From positions 59,661,809-59,725,808 of the forward strand of contig NC_089494.1 of assembly GCF_036850765.1 (NCBI RefSeq): a stretch of 64,000 bases of DNA, written 5' to 3'. Positions within the stretch are counted from its first letter, which is position 1, and every line of letters starts with the position of its first letter. Origin of the DNA: Saccopteryx bilineata (Eukaryota > Chordata > Mammalia > Chiroptera > Emballonuridae). Shown here piece by piece: positions 54,888-64,000 of the stretch. The translations under genes were made by a program, and so were the position numbers. The notes beneath the pieces were generated by a model. The model worked only from the letters and a program-made list of their open reading frames with translations, was not told the DNA's origin and did not search any database.

Positions 54888-57885
54888 AGAAAAACAAATT
54901 GCATGAATATGCCTGAAATGGCTCTAGGGCCTGTCCTTAATATTAAGGAACTGAAATTTGACATAATTTTTATAGATCAGCCACACAATTTTAACTTGGT
55001 TTAATCTGATGCTGTTTCTAACAATATAAAGTAAAATTTTACTCAAAAAACTTAACAATTACTCCAAATGCTCCTAGCTACAGAATAGGAGGATGTGGGT
55101 CCCTGACCCCTGAATCTGGTGGTTATCATCAGTCAACAAATACATGTCAGGTATCCTCTGGATAAACGATATTGTAATAAGTTCAATAAGTTATTCTTGC
55201 TTGCAGATTGCAAATATTTCTGTCTCGTCTTCCAAAACAGAGCCTCTGAGGAAAAGAAAGTCAAATAATTTACCATATACTTCTTGAATAACAACTCCTG
55301 TTCCAAAATGGATGATTCAGAATCAAGTCAGCTTCCTTCTGCTCTAAGGTCACTGTAGGAGCAGCCAGGAGGGAGGGTGACATTCTCCTGTGATACCACA
55401 GCCCCTCTGGACTCATCCTGCAGCCAACAAGCCACTGTCTTTAAACCACATACACCTGAATGACCAAGATTTGGGGAGGTGATTGAAAGAGGGAAAAAAG
55501 AAGATGAAAACGAAAAGAGAAGGAGGACCACGAGATTCCTAGTCTTTGAGATAGAAAATAAAATCTCTCTTTTGAATTCCAATGTCAAAGTGAAGTAAGT
55601 TCCACATGTGCCACTCTCAAACAGTGAAGCTTTGGAACACCAGCCTGCATCAAGTTGTTAACCTTTTAGGACCTACTCAAGGCAATGTACTGTGACTTTA
55701 TTAATGAACACTTTAATGTGGTCTATAAAAGCTAACAAACACAGACACTTGCTCTGATTCATCAAATTTAATACTCCATCACATCTTTCAGTTTAAAGAC
55801 CAATGATTTTTTTTTGAAATACCAAAACCCCAAAATGAAAGTCCTGTGCTCCAATTAAACTTAATGCATCAAGAAATAAAAACCATCACATTTTAATGCT
55901 AGGTCCAGTTTTTGAATAAACAAACAATACAAGAAGTAAATGTGGTGTCACATGAATTAATAACTCCAGAAAATATTTTGTTCAAACCACAGACAACCAA
56001 AAGATATAGCCCTTCAAAGTAGCTTAAGACACACATTGGCAGCTGTATTGCCAGGGGGCAAAGACTCTCCTATAAAACAGTTGGGCTTCTTGCTTCAGGC
56101 AAAGGCAACGTCTACTGTCAAAACTTAATTAGAAACTTCTAGAATTTTTTGCACTCTTTCACTCAATGACTCTATATTTTGGAACTTATGTACCTGACTT
56201 TCTCTCTAAGATCTTCCTTTTTTGTAGTTGCAATATATATTTATGTATAAGTATATGTAGGTATATGGAGATATATAGAAGTAGCTATTTTTCCACTGAT
56301 ACTTTATAAATTACAGAAGTACAGCTCACCTTACTCACATTCAGTGTCTATCTGCAAGAATTCTTGGGTAAAGCTTTCAAAATGTCATTTTACTTTAAAG
56401 ACACCTTTTTTTATGTTTTTCTTTTAAAATATTCACGTGTTGGGGTATTTATCAGAAAAACAAGGAAGTTTTAATAGTCTAATCTGGACTCACTTGATCT
56501 TGTGTCTAGGTCATGGTCAGTGCCTGATATGTGCTGAAAATTAGTATAGTTCCAGAGAAACACAGAGCCAGGTGCTGAAAGCCCTCTGTGGACAAAGAAA
56601 GGGGCCTATAAATTATGTCACCAGGACAATCCACCATGTCATCAAAGAAAAATCCAAATGGAGTATTATCTTTTTCTCTTCAAATCACCCTGTAGATATT
56701 TTAAATGCTTGGCAAACTTTGTTCCTCTTTCTCTGGTTGTCAGATAGGTTATCTCTCATTTTACTAATGAAGGATCAGACATGGTTGAAGTTAACTGATG
56801 AGCTGAGGCTCCAATAGAACTAAATCAGGAGGCTACTGACACCAGGATCTTCCTGTTATTGAGAATGCCATTTCCTGCCTCCTGGCACAGAGAACGGCAG
56901 GTGATGTGATTTTACCTGGTTTAGTTAACTTCTTTAAAACACATTGCTCACAGTGCAAAATTTTCAAGCATATTCCAAAACAGAGGAAATGTGTGTGTTC
57001 ACTAGGTTTTTTCATGTAAACATAAACTCAGAGATATTTTAACTGCCATGGAAATGAAATGCTACTGTGCTCTAACTATGAAAGGTGAATAATTCACTCA
57101 CATCATCTGAGATTTGTGTGGCAAATTGACTCATGAATCGTGAGGTAACCATTAAGAAAATACTATCCATGTGACAAAAAGTGGGTCAATTTTTAAATTT
57201 CAGCTATATGTCAATCCCTCTGAGAAATAAATCAGAGGGCTATGTTTATAGTGAGAATTAGATTCATATACTGGGTAAGAGTTGGTATGATTAAAAAAAT
57301 CACAGAATTTATGCTTAGCTGAGACTTTCAAAGATATAGTCCTAACTATTCATCTCAGAGATGGACCTCAGCACGAAGAAAGGGTTGTGCTGATTACATT
57401 CTGAGCTCCGTTCCAACGATAACATCTAACGGGTCACTACCTCTTCTCAGCTCTGCTAATATCCAGGTGCCCTGCCTCCCATTTGATGCTCTGTTTCCTT
57501 AATTCACTCCTTGAATATACGGAGGCAGTTGTATAATAATGTGTAAGGTACACTGCAAGCCACATCATTGTGTTGGTGGAGATTTTTGATAGAGGAAACC
57601 AAGGTAATACTAGAAATCTAGAGCATAGCTCTGGTACCTTTGTTTTTTTTTAAAAAAAAAAAAAAAAAGGTTATTAAGGGCTCATGTGAAGCAGCAGCAA
57701 ATGGATGGCGCTGTGGAGCCCTGGTGTCAGAGTGAGACGAGAGCGGGGGTGACTGTGTGTTGGCCTTGGAAGGGGGCAGGTGCTCACACTTCGTCTTTCC
57801 CTTGTCTGGGACAGCACTCATGACTCCAGCTCCATCCACACCGGAAGATCTTACTTGTTACAGATGCAGCCAAGATTTTGACTTT

Positions 57886-57916
<31 letters not shown>

Positions 57917-58329
57917 GCTGCATATGGAAGGGTGGGGCAGCCATGTTTAGCCAGGAACATGGGGGTGGAGGGAGATGAGAGTTGTAGAAAATTTTGTTTT
58001 AGGAACTGACTGGAAGTCCTCACATTATGTAACATGCCACATGAAGAATTCGAAACCCAAAGGGCTTGAATTCCCTTGATTTAACTATCTTATAATGCAG
58101 TGCTATGCTGAGTACTAAAAGAAAACCCAGCAAGATCATGCAGTCTGCTCACATGCCTTTACTGGTCAAAATCGCCTCATATAATAAACCTGTTCAGAGT
58201 GAACTTCAGCACAGCATCTGTCTGTCTCTGGAGTGTGCTGTCATGAACTCATCTCTGCTCACCGCCCCCCCAGAACTGTCCACCCCTTTGACCTCTGTGT
58301 TCCAGAAATGCTGAACTGATAACTGTCTC
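54888..58329. other. Long repeat-poor non-coding block
   Basis: No SINE or L1 in 3.4 kb. Features are a T9/A17 junction at 57643-57668 and a long T run at 57890-57915 flanked by inverted words. No coding exon is supported. Confidence 0.45.
57889..57915 (-). repeat. Poly(T) run
   Basis: About 27 thymines (after TTTTTAA). ATGCAGCCA at 57864-57872 and TGGCTGCAT at 57915-57923 form a 9-bp inverted repeat around it. Confidence 0.9.
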
Positions 58330-58665
58330 CAAACTCTCAACCCTCTCTCATCTACACGTCTCTGCACTTTCTTTTCTTTCCCACTGGAATTCTTCCCCAC
58401 TATCACTTTCCTAGTCAGTTCCTTTGATGCTCTTATTTTGCCACCCAGGAATCCTTTCTTTTCCTCCAGCTCCATCCCTGATTGAGCAGGGTCCCCTTAT
58501 GTGTGCTCCCACAGCTCCCTATACTTTTCTTATCAGAGCTTTAAATTGCTACTTGCTTTGCTGTCTCCTCCACTAGGCTCTAAGCTCCGTGAGGGCAGTG
58601 TTTGCCCTAAGTTCCTGTTATTTGACATCCCAGCACCAGCGTAGAATCTAGCCACAGCATCCAAA
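58330..58665 (+). mobile_element. L2 3' end
   Basis: TCATCTACACGTCTCTGCACTTTC, TCTCCTCCACTAGGCTCTAAGCTCCGTGAGGGCAGTGTTTGCC and TCCCAGCACCAGCGTAGAATCTAGCC follow the L2 terminus. Confidence 0.75.
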
Positions 58666-58739
58666 GGTCAACTGTATTTCAATTTCATTGGTTTCCCAAT
58701 TCTGTGTAATTTTTTGAATGTCTTAAAAATTATTATTTG

Positions 58740-59059
58740 GCCTGACCAGGCTGTGGTGCAGTGGATAGAGCGTCAGACTGGGATGCAGAGGACCCAGGTT
58801 CGAGACTCCGAGGTCGCCAGCTTGAGCGTGGACTCATCTGGTTTGAGCAAAGCTCACCAGCTTGGACCCAAGGTCACTGGCTTGAGCAAGGGGTTACTCG
58901 GTCTGCTGTAGCTCCATGGTCAAGGCACATATGAGAAAGCAATCAATGAACAACTAAGGACTGCAATGAAAAACTAATGATTGATGCTTCTCATCTCTCT
59001 CCGTTTCTGTCTGTCACTACCTATCCCTTTCTCTGTCATTGTAAAAAATATATATATAT
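58740..59059 (+). mobile_element. Type C bat SINE
   Basis: GCCTGACCAGGCTGTGGTGCAGTGGATAGAGCGTC, box B GGTTCGAGACTCC, CAAGGCACATATGAGAAAGCAATCAATGAACAAC, CT block and a (TA)n tail. TATTATTTG at 58731-58739 recurs at 59060-59068. Confidence 0.95.
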
Positions 59060-59068
59060 ATTATTTGA

Positions 59069-59469
59069 GGAAGACATTCATAGGTTTCATCTGGCTACTG
59101 AAGGAATTCATGGTATAAAATTTTTTAAAGAATATATACTCAATGAATATATAATAAAAAATTAGTTGAACAAATGGAATAGTTAAATGAAAGAAACTTC
59201 TCACTGTTCAGCAAAGAAACTGTCAGACTTCAAGTCTGAGACATGAAAACCTGTTCCTCATGAATATAATTTTATTCCACAAGGTAAAGGGATACAGTTG
59301 CAGAAAAGGTTCAGTTTCTTGGATACCCAGTACATCTATGGCATGTGGAAAACTCTTTACTTTTCTAAAGCACTACTCTACCACAATCTCCTCTCCATTC
59401 TTCCATGCTCATAGAGTCTGCCTCCTATAATACTGCTAAACCAGCCCTATACCTCTTTGTGGCTAGTCA
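59069..59469. other. Non-coding stretch, nothing recognised
   Basis: No exon or repeat identified. Confidence 0.4.
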
Positions 59470-59885
59470 TGGCTAGTTGGCTGAGTTCTGGCCAATAAGA
59501 TGTCAGAGAAAATCTTCGAGGAGCTTCTGGGAAATACATCCTTCTCTGACAAATAGAATGATCTTGGAGAGAAGCTGTCTTACCACCCTGCCCCTGAGCA
59601 CAGCTTTGCAAAGGTGTAAAGTCTAGAAGTGTGGTGGCCATCTCATGTGTAAGATGTAATAAGTCTGAGGATGAAAAGATACCATGCTGAGGATGGCAGA
59701 CAGAAATGGAGAAAGGGGGTAGGTTCTCAATAATATGATTAAGTCCCTGAATCACCTGTGGGACTACCTATCCCAAACACATTTATATATGAGATCATTA
59801 AACATATTTATTTATTACTTAGCCCTTTTGTTGGTAGGTACTCTATTACTCAACACCTTTCCCACTAATATAGCAATGCAACCCT
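59470..59885 (+). mobile_element. Possible old LTR (MLT1-group-like)
   Basis: GGCTGAGTTCTGGCCAATAAGATGT, GGTGGCCATCTCATGTG, ACCATGCTGAGGATGGCAGA and a TTTATTACTTAGCCCTTTTGTTGG ... CTCTATTACTCAACAC end recall a common mammalian LTR. The ends and class are unproven. Confidence 0.4.
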
Positions 59886-60224
59886 ATGACAAATTTGCCC
59901 TCCATGAGGATTAGGGCTGTGGTCCTGAATTAGATAAGGATACCACTCCCTGTTTTCAGTTATCAGTTAACATTTTCTTCTGCAAAGTTCAGGTTCATCC
60001 ATAACTATTTCGCTCCCACAATATACCAGATAGAAAAGAGAAATGTTGTTTCTGTAGTGGGGAAATCATTTCACTATGACTAGCAGAACTTCCTAAAGAA
60101 TTTCTATATGTCTAACTGTCCTGAGGCCTGACCTAGTACACCAGGCCTGGACAGAAAGCCACACACACGAGAGGTTCAAGTCCAATCTGAAATGGGGTCC
60201 TGCAAGGATTCATATCTAACCTCC
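59886..60224. other. Non-coding stretch, nothing recognised
   Basis: No exon or repeat identified. Confidence 0.4.
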
Positions 60225-60412
60225 GTGCCTCACTCTCCCCAAAGCCAGCCCACCCCCTAACATGTTTCCTCACATCTTTCTCTTTCTAATGCTTTTTGAT
60301 GGTTGGCATACCTTCCCACTGGACCATAAACTTCTTCTAAATCAAGGACAATAGCTCAAGGATTATTGTAACCTCCATCGTTGTCCAAGCAGAGTGTCAA
60401 GAAATGTTGATT
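60225..60412 (+). mobile_element. L2 3' end
   Basis: CCTTCCCACTGGACCATAAACTTCTTCTAAATCAAGGACAATAGCTC ... AGAGTGTCAAGAAATGTTGATTTGA resembles the L2 terminus. Confidence 0.65.
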
Positions 60413-60569
60413 TGATAATATTTTATAAAAGGTTCAGGACTATTTGTTAGAGACTTGAGAGTATATAACCTAGTCTGTGTAGATAAAGCACATGTATGAA
60501 AAGATACTTATGATTCCAAGCAGCTTGTGCTATAACAGCTGCATGAAAGAAAAAGTCAAGGTTAGGTGG

Positions 60570-60870
60570 ATCTGAGATGGTAAAGGAAATTCTCTACAGA
60601 AGAGCTCCACCTCAAACTGGTCTTGAAAGTGGATAAGACTCAGACAAGAAGAGGAATAGAAGGGTGTGTCAGACAGAAAAGACAGTGTAACAATGACAGA
60701 GGCACAAAGACTGTTTGGGGAGGGTGAAGGGTCAGTGTGGAGAAATTAGGGGATAAAATGGGAGAGGTAGTTTGATGTTAGATAGTAGGTCCTTGTTGCC
60801 AAGCTCAGGAGTTTGGACTTACAGAAAATAGGGAGCCACTGAAAGTTGTAGGAAAGAGTTGCAAGTATGT
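60570..60870 (-). mobile_element. L2 relic, antisense
   Basis: TCAAACTGGTCTTGAAAGTGGATAAG, AATGACAGAGGCACAAAGAC, CTCAGGAGTTTGGACTTACAGAAAATAGGGAGCCACTGAAAG follow the antisense L2 3' region. Confidence 0.65.
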
Positions 60871-61340
60871 ACCTTGCAAACATCATTTGCTACACTCCTT
60901 GTTTTGAAATCTGAGTCAGTTATTGATAACAATGACTCTATTATCAGTCAGGAGATTACTAGATAGTGGAATTATCTGAGCCAAAATTTCCATCTTACTG
61001 CTGAATAGGTTATACAGGACAGACTCAAAACTCTTCCTATGAACTACTGCTTCCTGCTAACATTCATAGTTGATTTGAAGGAAAATATTTCCATTACATT
61101 CTCAGACAGAAATTAAAATTATAGTCACTCTTCAATCCTTCATTTTTGACCTCAAGGGCAGAGGTCTGTAATAATCCTACACCTCATTTTATAGCACATC
61201 ATCTCATCATTTTTGCAAGACGCTTTTTTTATTTCATTATTCTCTTTTCCTCACCTCCGAATCCTCACTGCCCTTCCTCTCACCATCACATAGGCATGCC
61301 AATGTTATTGATATGTGAGTATATCTTTGCCTATTCCTTG
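60871..61340. other. Non-coding stretch, nothing certain
   Basis: May be further degraded L1 continuing from the right, but no motif is firm. Confidence 0.35.
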
Positions 61341-62010
61341 TTTTTAATTTGATTGATGGCATTATGCTTTAAATCTCACTCATTCTTACTTTTTCACCTA
61401 TAATTTTGCTTTTAAACTTAATTCATACTGAACATGCATAGATATTTAATATATTTCCCCCCTTTGCTGCAAGTAGTCTATAGAATGTGACCACTTAACT
61501 GATTTATCCACTGTCCGGTGAAGGGCACCATGTTAATTCCAGTTCTCAGTTATCACAAACAATAGAAAGAGACATCCTATACTCAGTCCCTTTGAGAAAA
61601 TTCCTCTGGGATATCTGTTCAGAAGTAGCATGCAGGAGGACGGTGACTATGTAATTTATTGCCTTTTTTGGGAAGAACATTTTGCAAAGTGAAAAGGGTC
61701 ACTGTTAGTAAATGTGCCAGCGCCTCAGGTTTTCTCTGCCATTCTTGGTAAGAGGGGGCCACTTATCACCTTTAACTCACATTCACTAAGATTGTCATAT
61801 TGCTTTCTGAAATGTTGGTACTCATTTGCTCTTCCCTCCGCAATCAAGAAGAGTTCCCATCATCCCATATACTTGTGAACACCTGGTTTGTGAACATCCA
61901 GCTTTCTAATTTTGACATTCTGATGTGTCTGAAGTGATCTGTGTTGTTCTGATTACCAATGAACTTGAGCACCCCTTCTGACACCAGTTTACCAGTTGAG
62001 CTTCCTCTAC
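61341..62010 (-). mobile_element. Old L1/HAL1 ORF2-region fragment, antisense (left part)
   Basis: TTATCCACTGTCCGGTGAAGGGCACC, TCCTCTGGGATATCTGTTCAGAAGTAGCATGC, AGAGTTCCCATCATCCC, ACTTGTGAACACCTGG, TTTCTAATTTTGACATTCTGATG and CCAATGAACTTGAGCACCCCTTCTG follow the antisense of mammalian L1 ORF2. Coding is destroyed. Confidence 0.7.
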
Positions 62011-62024
62011 TGTGAATTGCCCTT

Positions 62025-62388
62025 TTTTTTTTTTTTTTTGTATTTTTCTGAAGTGAGAAGTGGGGAGGCAGACAGACAGACAGATTCCCGCATGCACCCG
62101 GCCAGGATCCACCCGGCCAGGATCCACCCGGCTTGCCCACCAGGGGGCGATGCTCGGCCCATCTGTGTCATTGCTCCACTGTAAGGAACCATTCTAGTGC
62201 CTGAGGCAGAGGCCATGGAGCCATCCTCAGAGCCCGGGCCAGCTTTGCTCCAGTGGAACTTTGGCTGCAGGAGGAGAAGAGAGAGATAGAGAGAAAGTAG
62301 AGGGGGAAGGGTAGAGAAGCAAATGGGCACTTCTCCTGTGTGCCTGGCTAGGAATTGAACATGGGATTTGCACACGCCGGCCTGACGT
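62025..62388 (-). mobile_element. Type A bat SINE, head-degraded, nested in L1
   Basis: Minus strand ends in CTTCAGAAAAATAC and poly(A); the head is shortened and damaged (CACGTCAGGCCGGCGTGTG). TGTGAATTGCCCTT (62011-62024) and TGTGAATTGCCTCTT (62389-62402) are the target duplication. A short tandem copy of the GGATCCACCCGGCCA word lies at 62102-62132. Confidence 0.93.
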
Positions 62389-62402
62389 GTGAATTGCCTC
62401 TT

Positions 62403-62533
62403 CACACCCTTTGTGGATTTTAAAATGTGGCTTCATGTCTTTGCTGATAAATTTGCAGGAGTTCTTTGTATAGTCTATGTATTACTCCAGTATACCTCTT
62501 TTTCAGGATCAGTTTTTAAACATTTCATGAGAC
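62403..62533 (-). mobile_element. Old L1/HAL1 fragment, right part
   Basis: TCTTCACACCCTTTGTGGATTTTAAAATGTGGC, TGCTGATAAATTTGCAGGAGTTCTTTGTATAGTCTATGTATTACTCCAG continues the antisense L1 beyond the SINE. Confidence 0.7.
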
Positions 62534-62541
62534 TGGTTCTT

Positions 62542-62690
62542 TTTGTATGTGTGAGAGAGGAAGGGAAAGAGAGACAGAGAGACAGGAACATTGAGCTGCT
62601 CCTATATGGGCCCTGATTGGGAATCAAACCAGCAACCTCTCTGCTTCGGGATGATGCTCCAACCAACTGAGCTATCCGTCAGGGCTGTGA
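62542..62690 (-). mobile_element. Type D bat tRNA-derived SINE
   Basis: Minus strand: GCCCTGACGGATAGCTCAGTTGGTTGGAGC, box B-like GGTTTGATTCCC, GGGCCCATATAGGAGCAGCTCAATGTTCC and a GA-rich distal part. TGGTTCTT at 62534-62541 and 62693-62700 is the likely target duplication. Confidence 0.82.
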
Positions 62691-62775
62691 CAGTGGTTCT
62701 TAAACTTAAGTGTGCACCCAAACCACATGGGGTGGTGTCCAGACTCAGCATCTCTAAAAACTGCTCAGGACCCTG
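62690..62775 (+). mobile_element. MER5-like hAT fragment
   Basis: ACAGTGGTTCTTAAACTTAAGTGTGCACCCAAACCACATGG resembles the MER5A left end. The Type D SINE appears to have inserted at its terminus. Confidence 0.6.
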
Positions 62776-62839
62776 AGTCTAAGTCCAAGAGCCCCACGTA
62801 AAGAAAAATGGCTAAGATATAAGACTCAGGGCTTGCAGA

Positions 62840-62980
62840 ATGGGATGATGTAGCTGAAAGAGACCTTAGAAATCACCAGTTCAAGCCCCTCACTTCACAG
62901 CTGCAACATTCCAAGTCATGAGAAAACAAGCTCCTTGACTAAGTGGCCAAAGGCACAGACCACCTGTCCGAGTCCGGGCT
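62840..62980 (-). mobile_element. MIR-like relic (MIR or MIR3)
   Basis: GAGACCTTAGAAATCACCAGTTCAAGCCCCTCACTTCACAGCTGC, CTAAGTGGCCAAAGGCACAGACC resembles the antisense of MIR-type elements. Confidence 0.55.
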
Positions 62981-64000
62981 GGGGCTCTTGTTCGCACCCG
63001 ACATGTTGTGAGAGTCTCAGTGGTTCCTTACTGACCTCTCCCAAGCAGGCCTCCCCCTTCCATTTCACACACTGTTATAGTTGAGTCCTGCTTTTTGTTT
63101 CACAGTTGACTTCTTACCCAAGACTTGGGATGGTAAAAGCTGATATGCTTTCATTTTAGGAAGTCATAATTATTAGCACATGTTTATTTCTCATATTTTT
63201 AACCTTTTCAAAGCAAAGCAAAAGACAGATGACCCCACCCTGCCATGGATAACATCCTGGAAAACAGCCCACCAAGCCTCTTGAGTCTGGTGCAAACAAC
63301 GCTCGTCTCCATAGCTTCCCCTGCTTCATATTCACACGATGCAAAACACATGGGATAAATTTATGTCACTGCAGTTTGCCTGGCAGCCTGTTTAAATCAC
63401 CAAGGTTTGCAGCTCCACGTTTTAGGGTGTCATTTGCTTGTCCTGTAGCCAAGCACTCTGAAGGAACAAGCTCACAAGAAGGATCGTTAGCCAGCGGATG
63501 TAATGGGCTCTCCTAGCAGAACTAATTAGTATGCTGTACTGCATCTGCATATCTCTCAAATAGACATTGTTTGTGTCTCTCCTCAGTGACAGGAGAGATT
63601 GTTCAGTAGGACACCTTACCTTTTAATATGCAGGGTTTGTTAGAAGAACAGCTCAATTCCTATTTCCCCTGGTCTGATGGTGAGTGAACAGCGGTGGCAA
63701 TATTAATCTGTAGTAACCTGTCAGTGAACTCTACAGCTAATATGATGTAGTTATGATTTTACCATCAATCAGGCCTGAACAGGCTCTGGGCAATCCTTAC
63801 AGCACGGCCTCAAAAAATCTAATTGTGCAAAAGCTTCATTGGTTTCCAACATTTCTTTTTTATCTGTCACAGGCTTTAGGCCTAGTACACAACCTTTTAT
63901 TATTGGCCTTATTGCATTAGCTTGTCGGACAGAAAGAAAAGGCTAAAGCAGAGGCTCCCCCTGCATTCCATCATTTGTTTGCATGCAGGATTTTATTTGA
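62981..64000. other. Repeat-free terminal block, candidate conserved noncoding DNA
   Basis: No transposon is recognised. From about 63350 the sequence has homeodomain-like (AACTAATTAGTATG) and POU-like (TTTGCATGCA) words and no low-complexity runs. No open frame with a known domain. The regulatory reading is inference. Confidence 0.4.

Noticed and set aside
1..64000. Endogenous virus genes
   Set aside because: No gag, pol, env or other viral protein motif was seen; only solitary LTR relics without internal sequence.

Overview
This window reads as nuclear DNA of a bat, most probably a horseshoe bat (Rhinolophus) or a close yinpterochiropteran relative. The evidence is the set of tRNA-derived SINEs. 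One is a ~390-bp family with a head like GCCCTGGCCGGTTGGCTCAG and a tail ending in CTTCAGAAAAATAC (type A here). A ~200-bp family starts GCCTGACCTGTGGTGGCGCA (type B). A ~320-400-bp family starts GCCTGACCAGG and contains CAAGGCACATATGAGAAAGC (type C). They sit on an ordinary eutherian background of MIR, L2, old L1, MLT-type LTRs and hAT DNA transposons. The species call rests on recall of these families, not on a database search.

No protein-coding exon, functional tRNA, rRNA, ncRNA gene or CpG island can be supported. Every long open frame I examined lies in a repeat: SINE bodies read in several frames, an L1 ORF2 remnant, or microsatellites. The window behaves like intergenic or large-intron DNA. 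No virus-derived coding sequence was recognised apart from solitary LTR copies.

Layout: 1-3.4 kb is AT-rich and almost repeat-free, with a curious poly(T)-only insertion near 500. 3.4-4.7 kb holds a SINE, a twin-primed (5'-inverted) L1 and a second SINE. 6-19 kb is unique sequence with MIR/L2 relics and type A, B and C SINEs. 22-27.5 kb is the densest transposon block: a SINE, an old L1 3' end, a 1.37-kb L1 with an exact target-site duplication, and a probable hAT element carrying a SINE. 28-33.4 kb has an MLT1-like LTR and SINEs. 33.4-39 kb is mostly repeat-poor. 39.5-42.1 kb is a rearranged antisense L1 plus SINEs, L2 and MIR. 43.3-43.8 kb is a solitary MLT2-like LTR with intact 5-bp duplications. 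44.6-48 kb is repeat-poor. 48.5-50.7 kb has a 188-bp segment present twice and a cluster of MIRs. 51-59 kb has more SINEs and a hAT MITE with an 8-bp target duplication. 59-62.7 kb carries an LTR-like relic, L2, an antisense L1 and SINEs. The last ~650 bp looks like a conserved noncoding element.

There is no gene network to describe. The interest lies in retrotransposition structures (twin priming, tail-only insertion, nested and tandem SINEs), the hAT MITE, the duplicated 188-bp unit of unknown identity, and the repeat-poor candidate regulatory blocks. All boundaries were read by eye and should be taken as accurate to a few bases where target-site duplications are quoted, and to tens of bases for old repeats.
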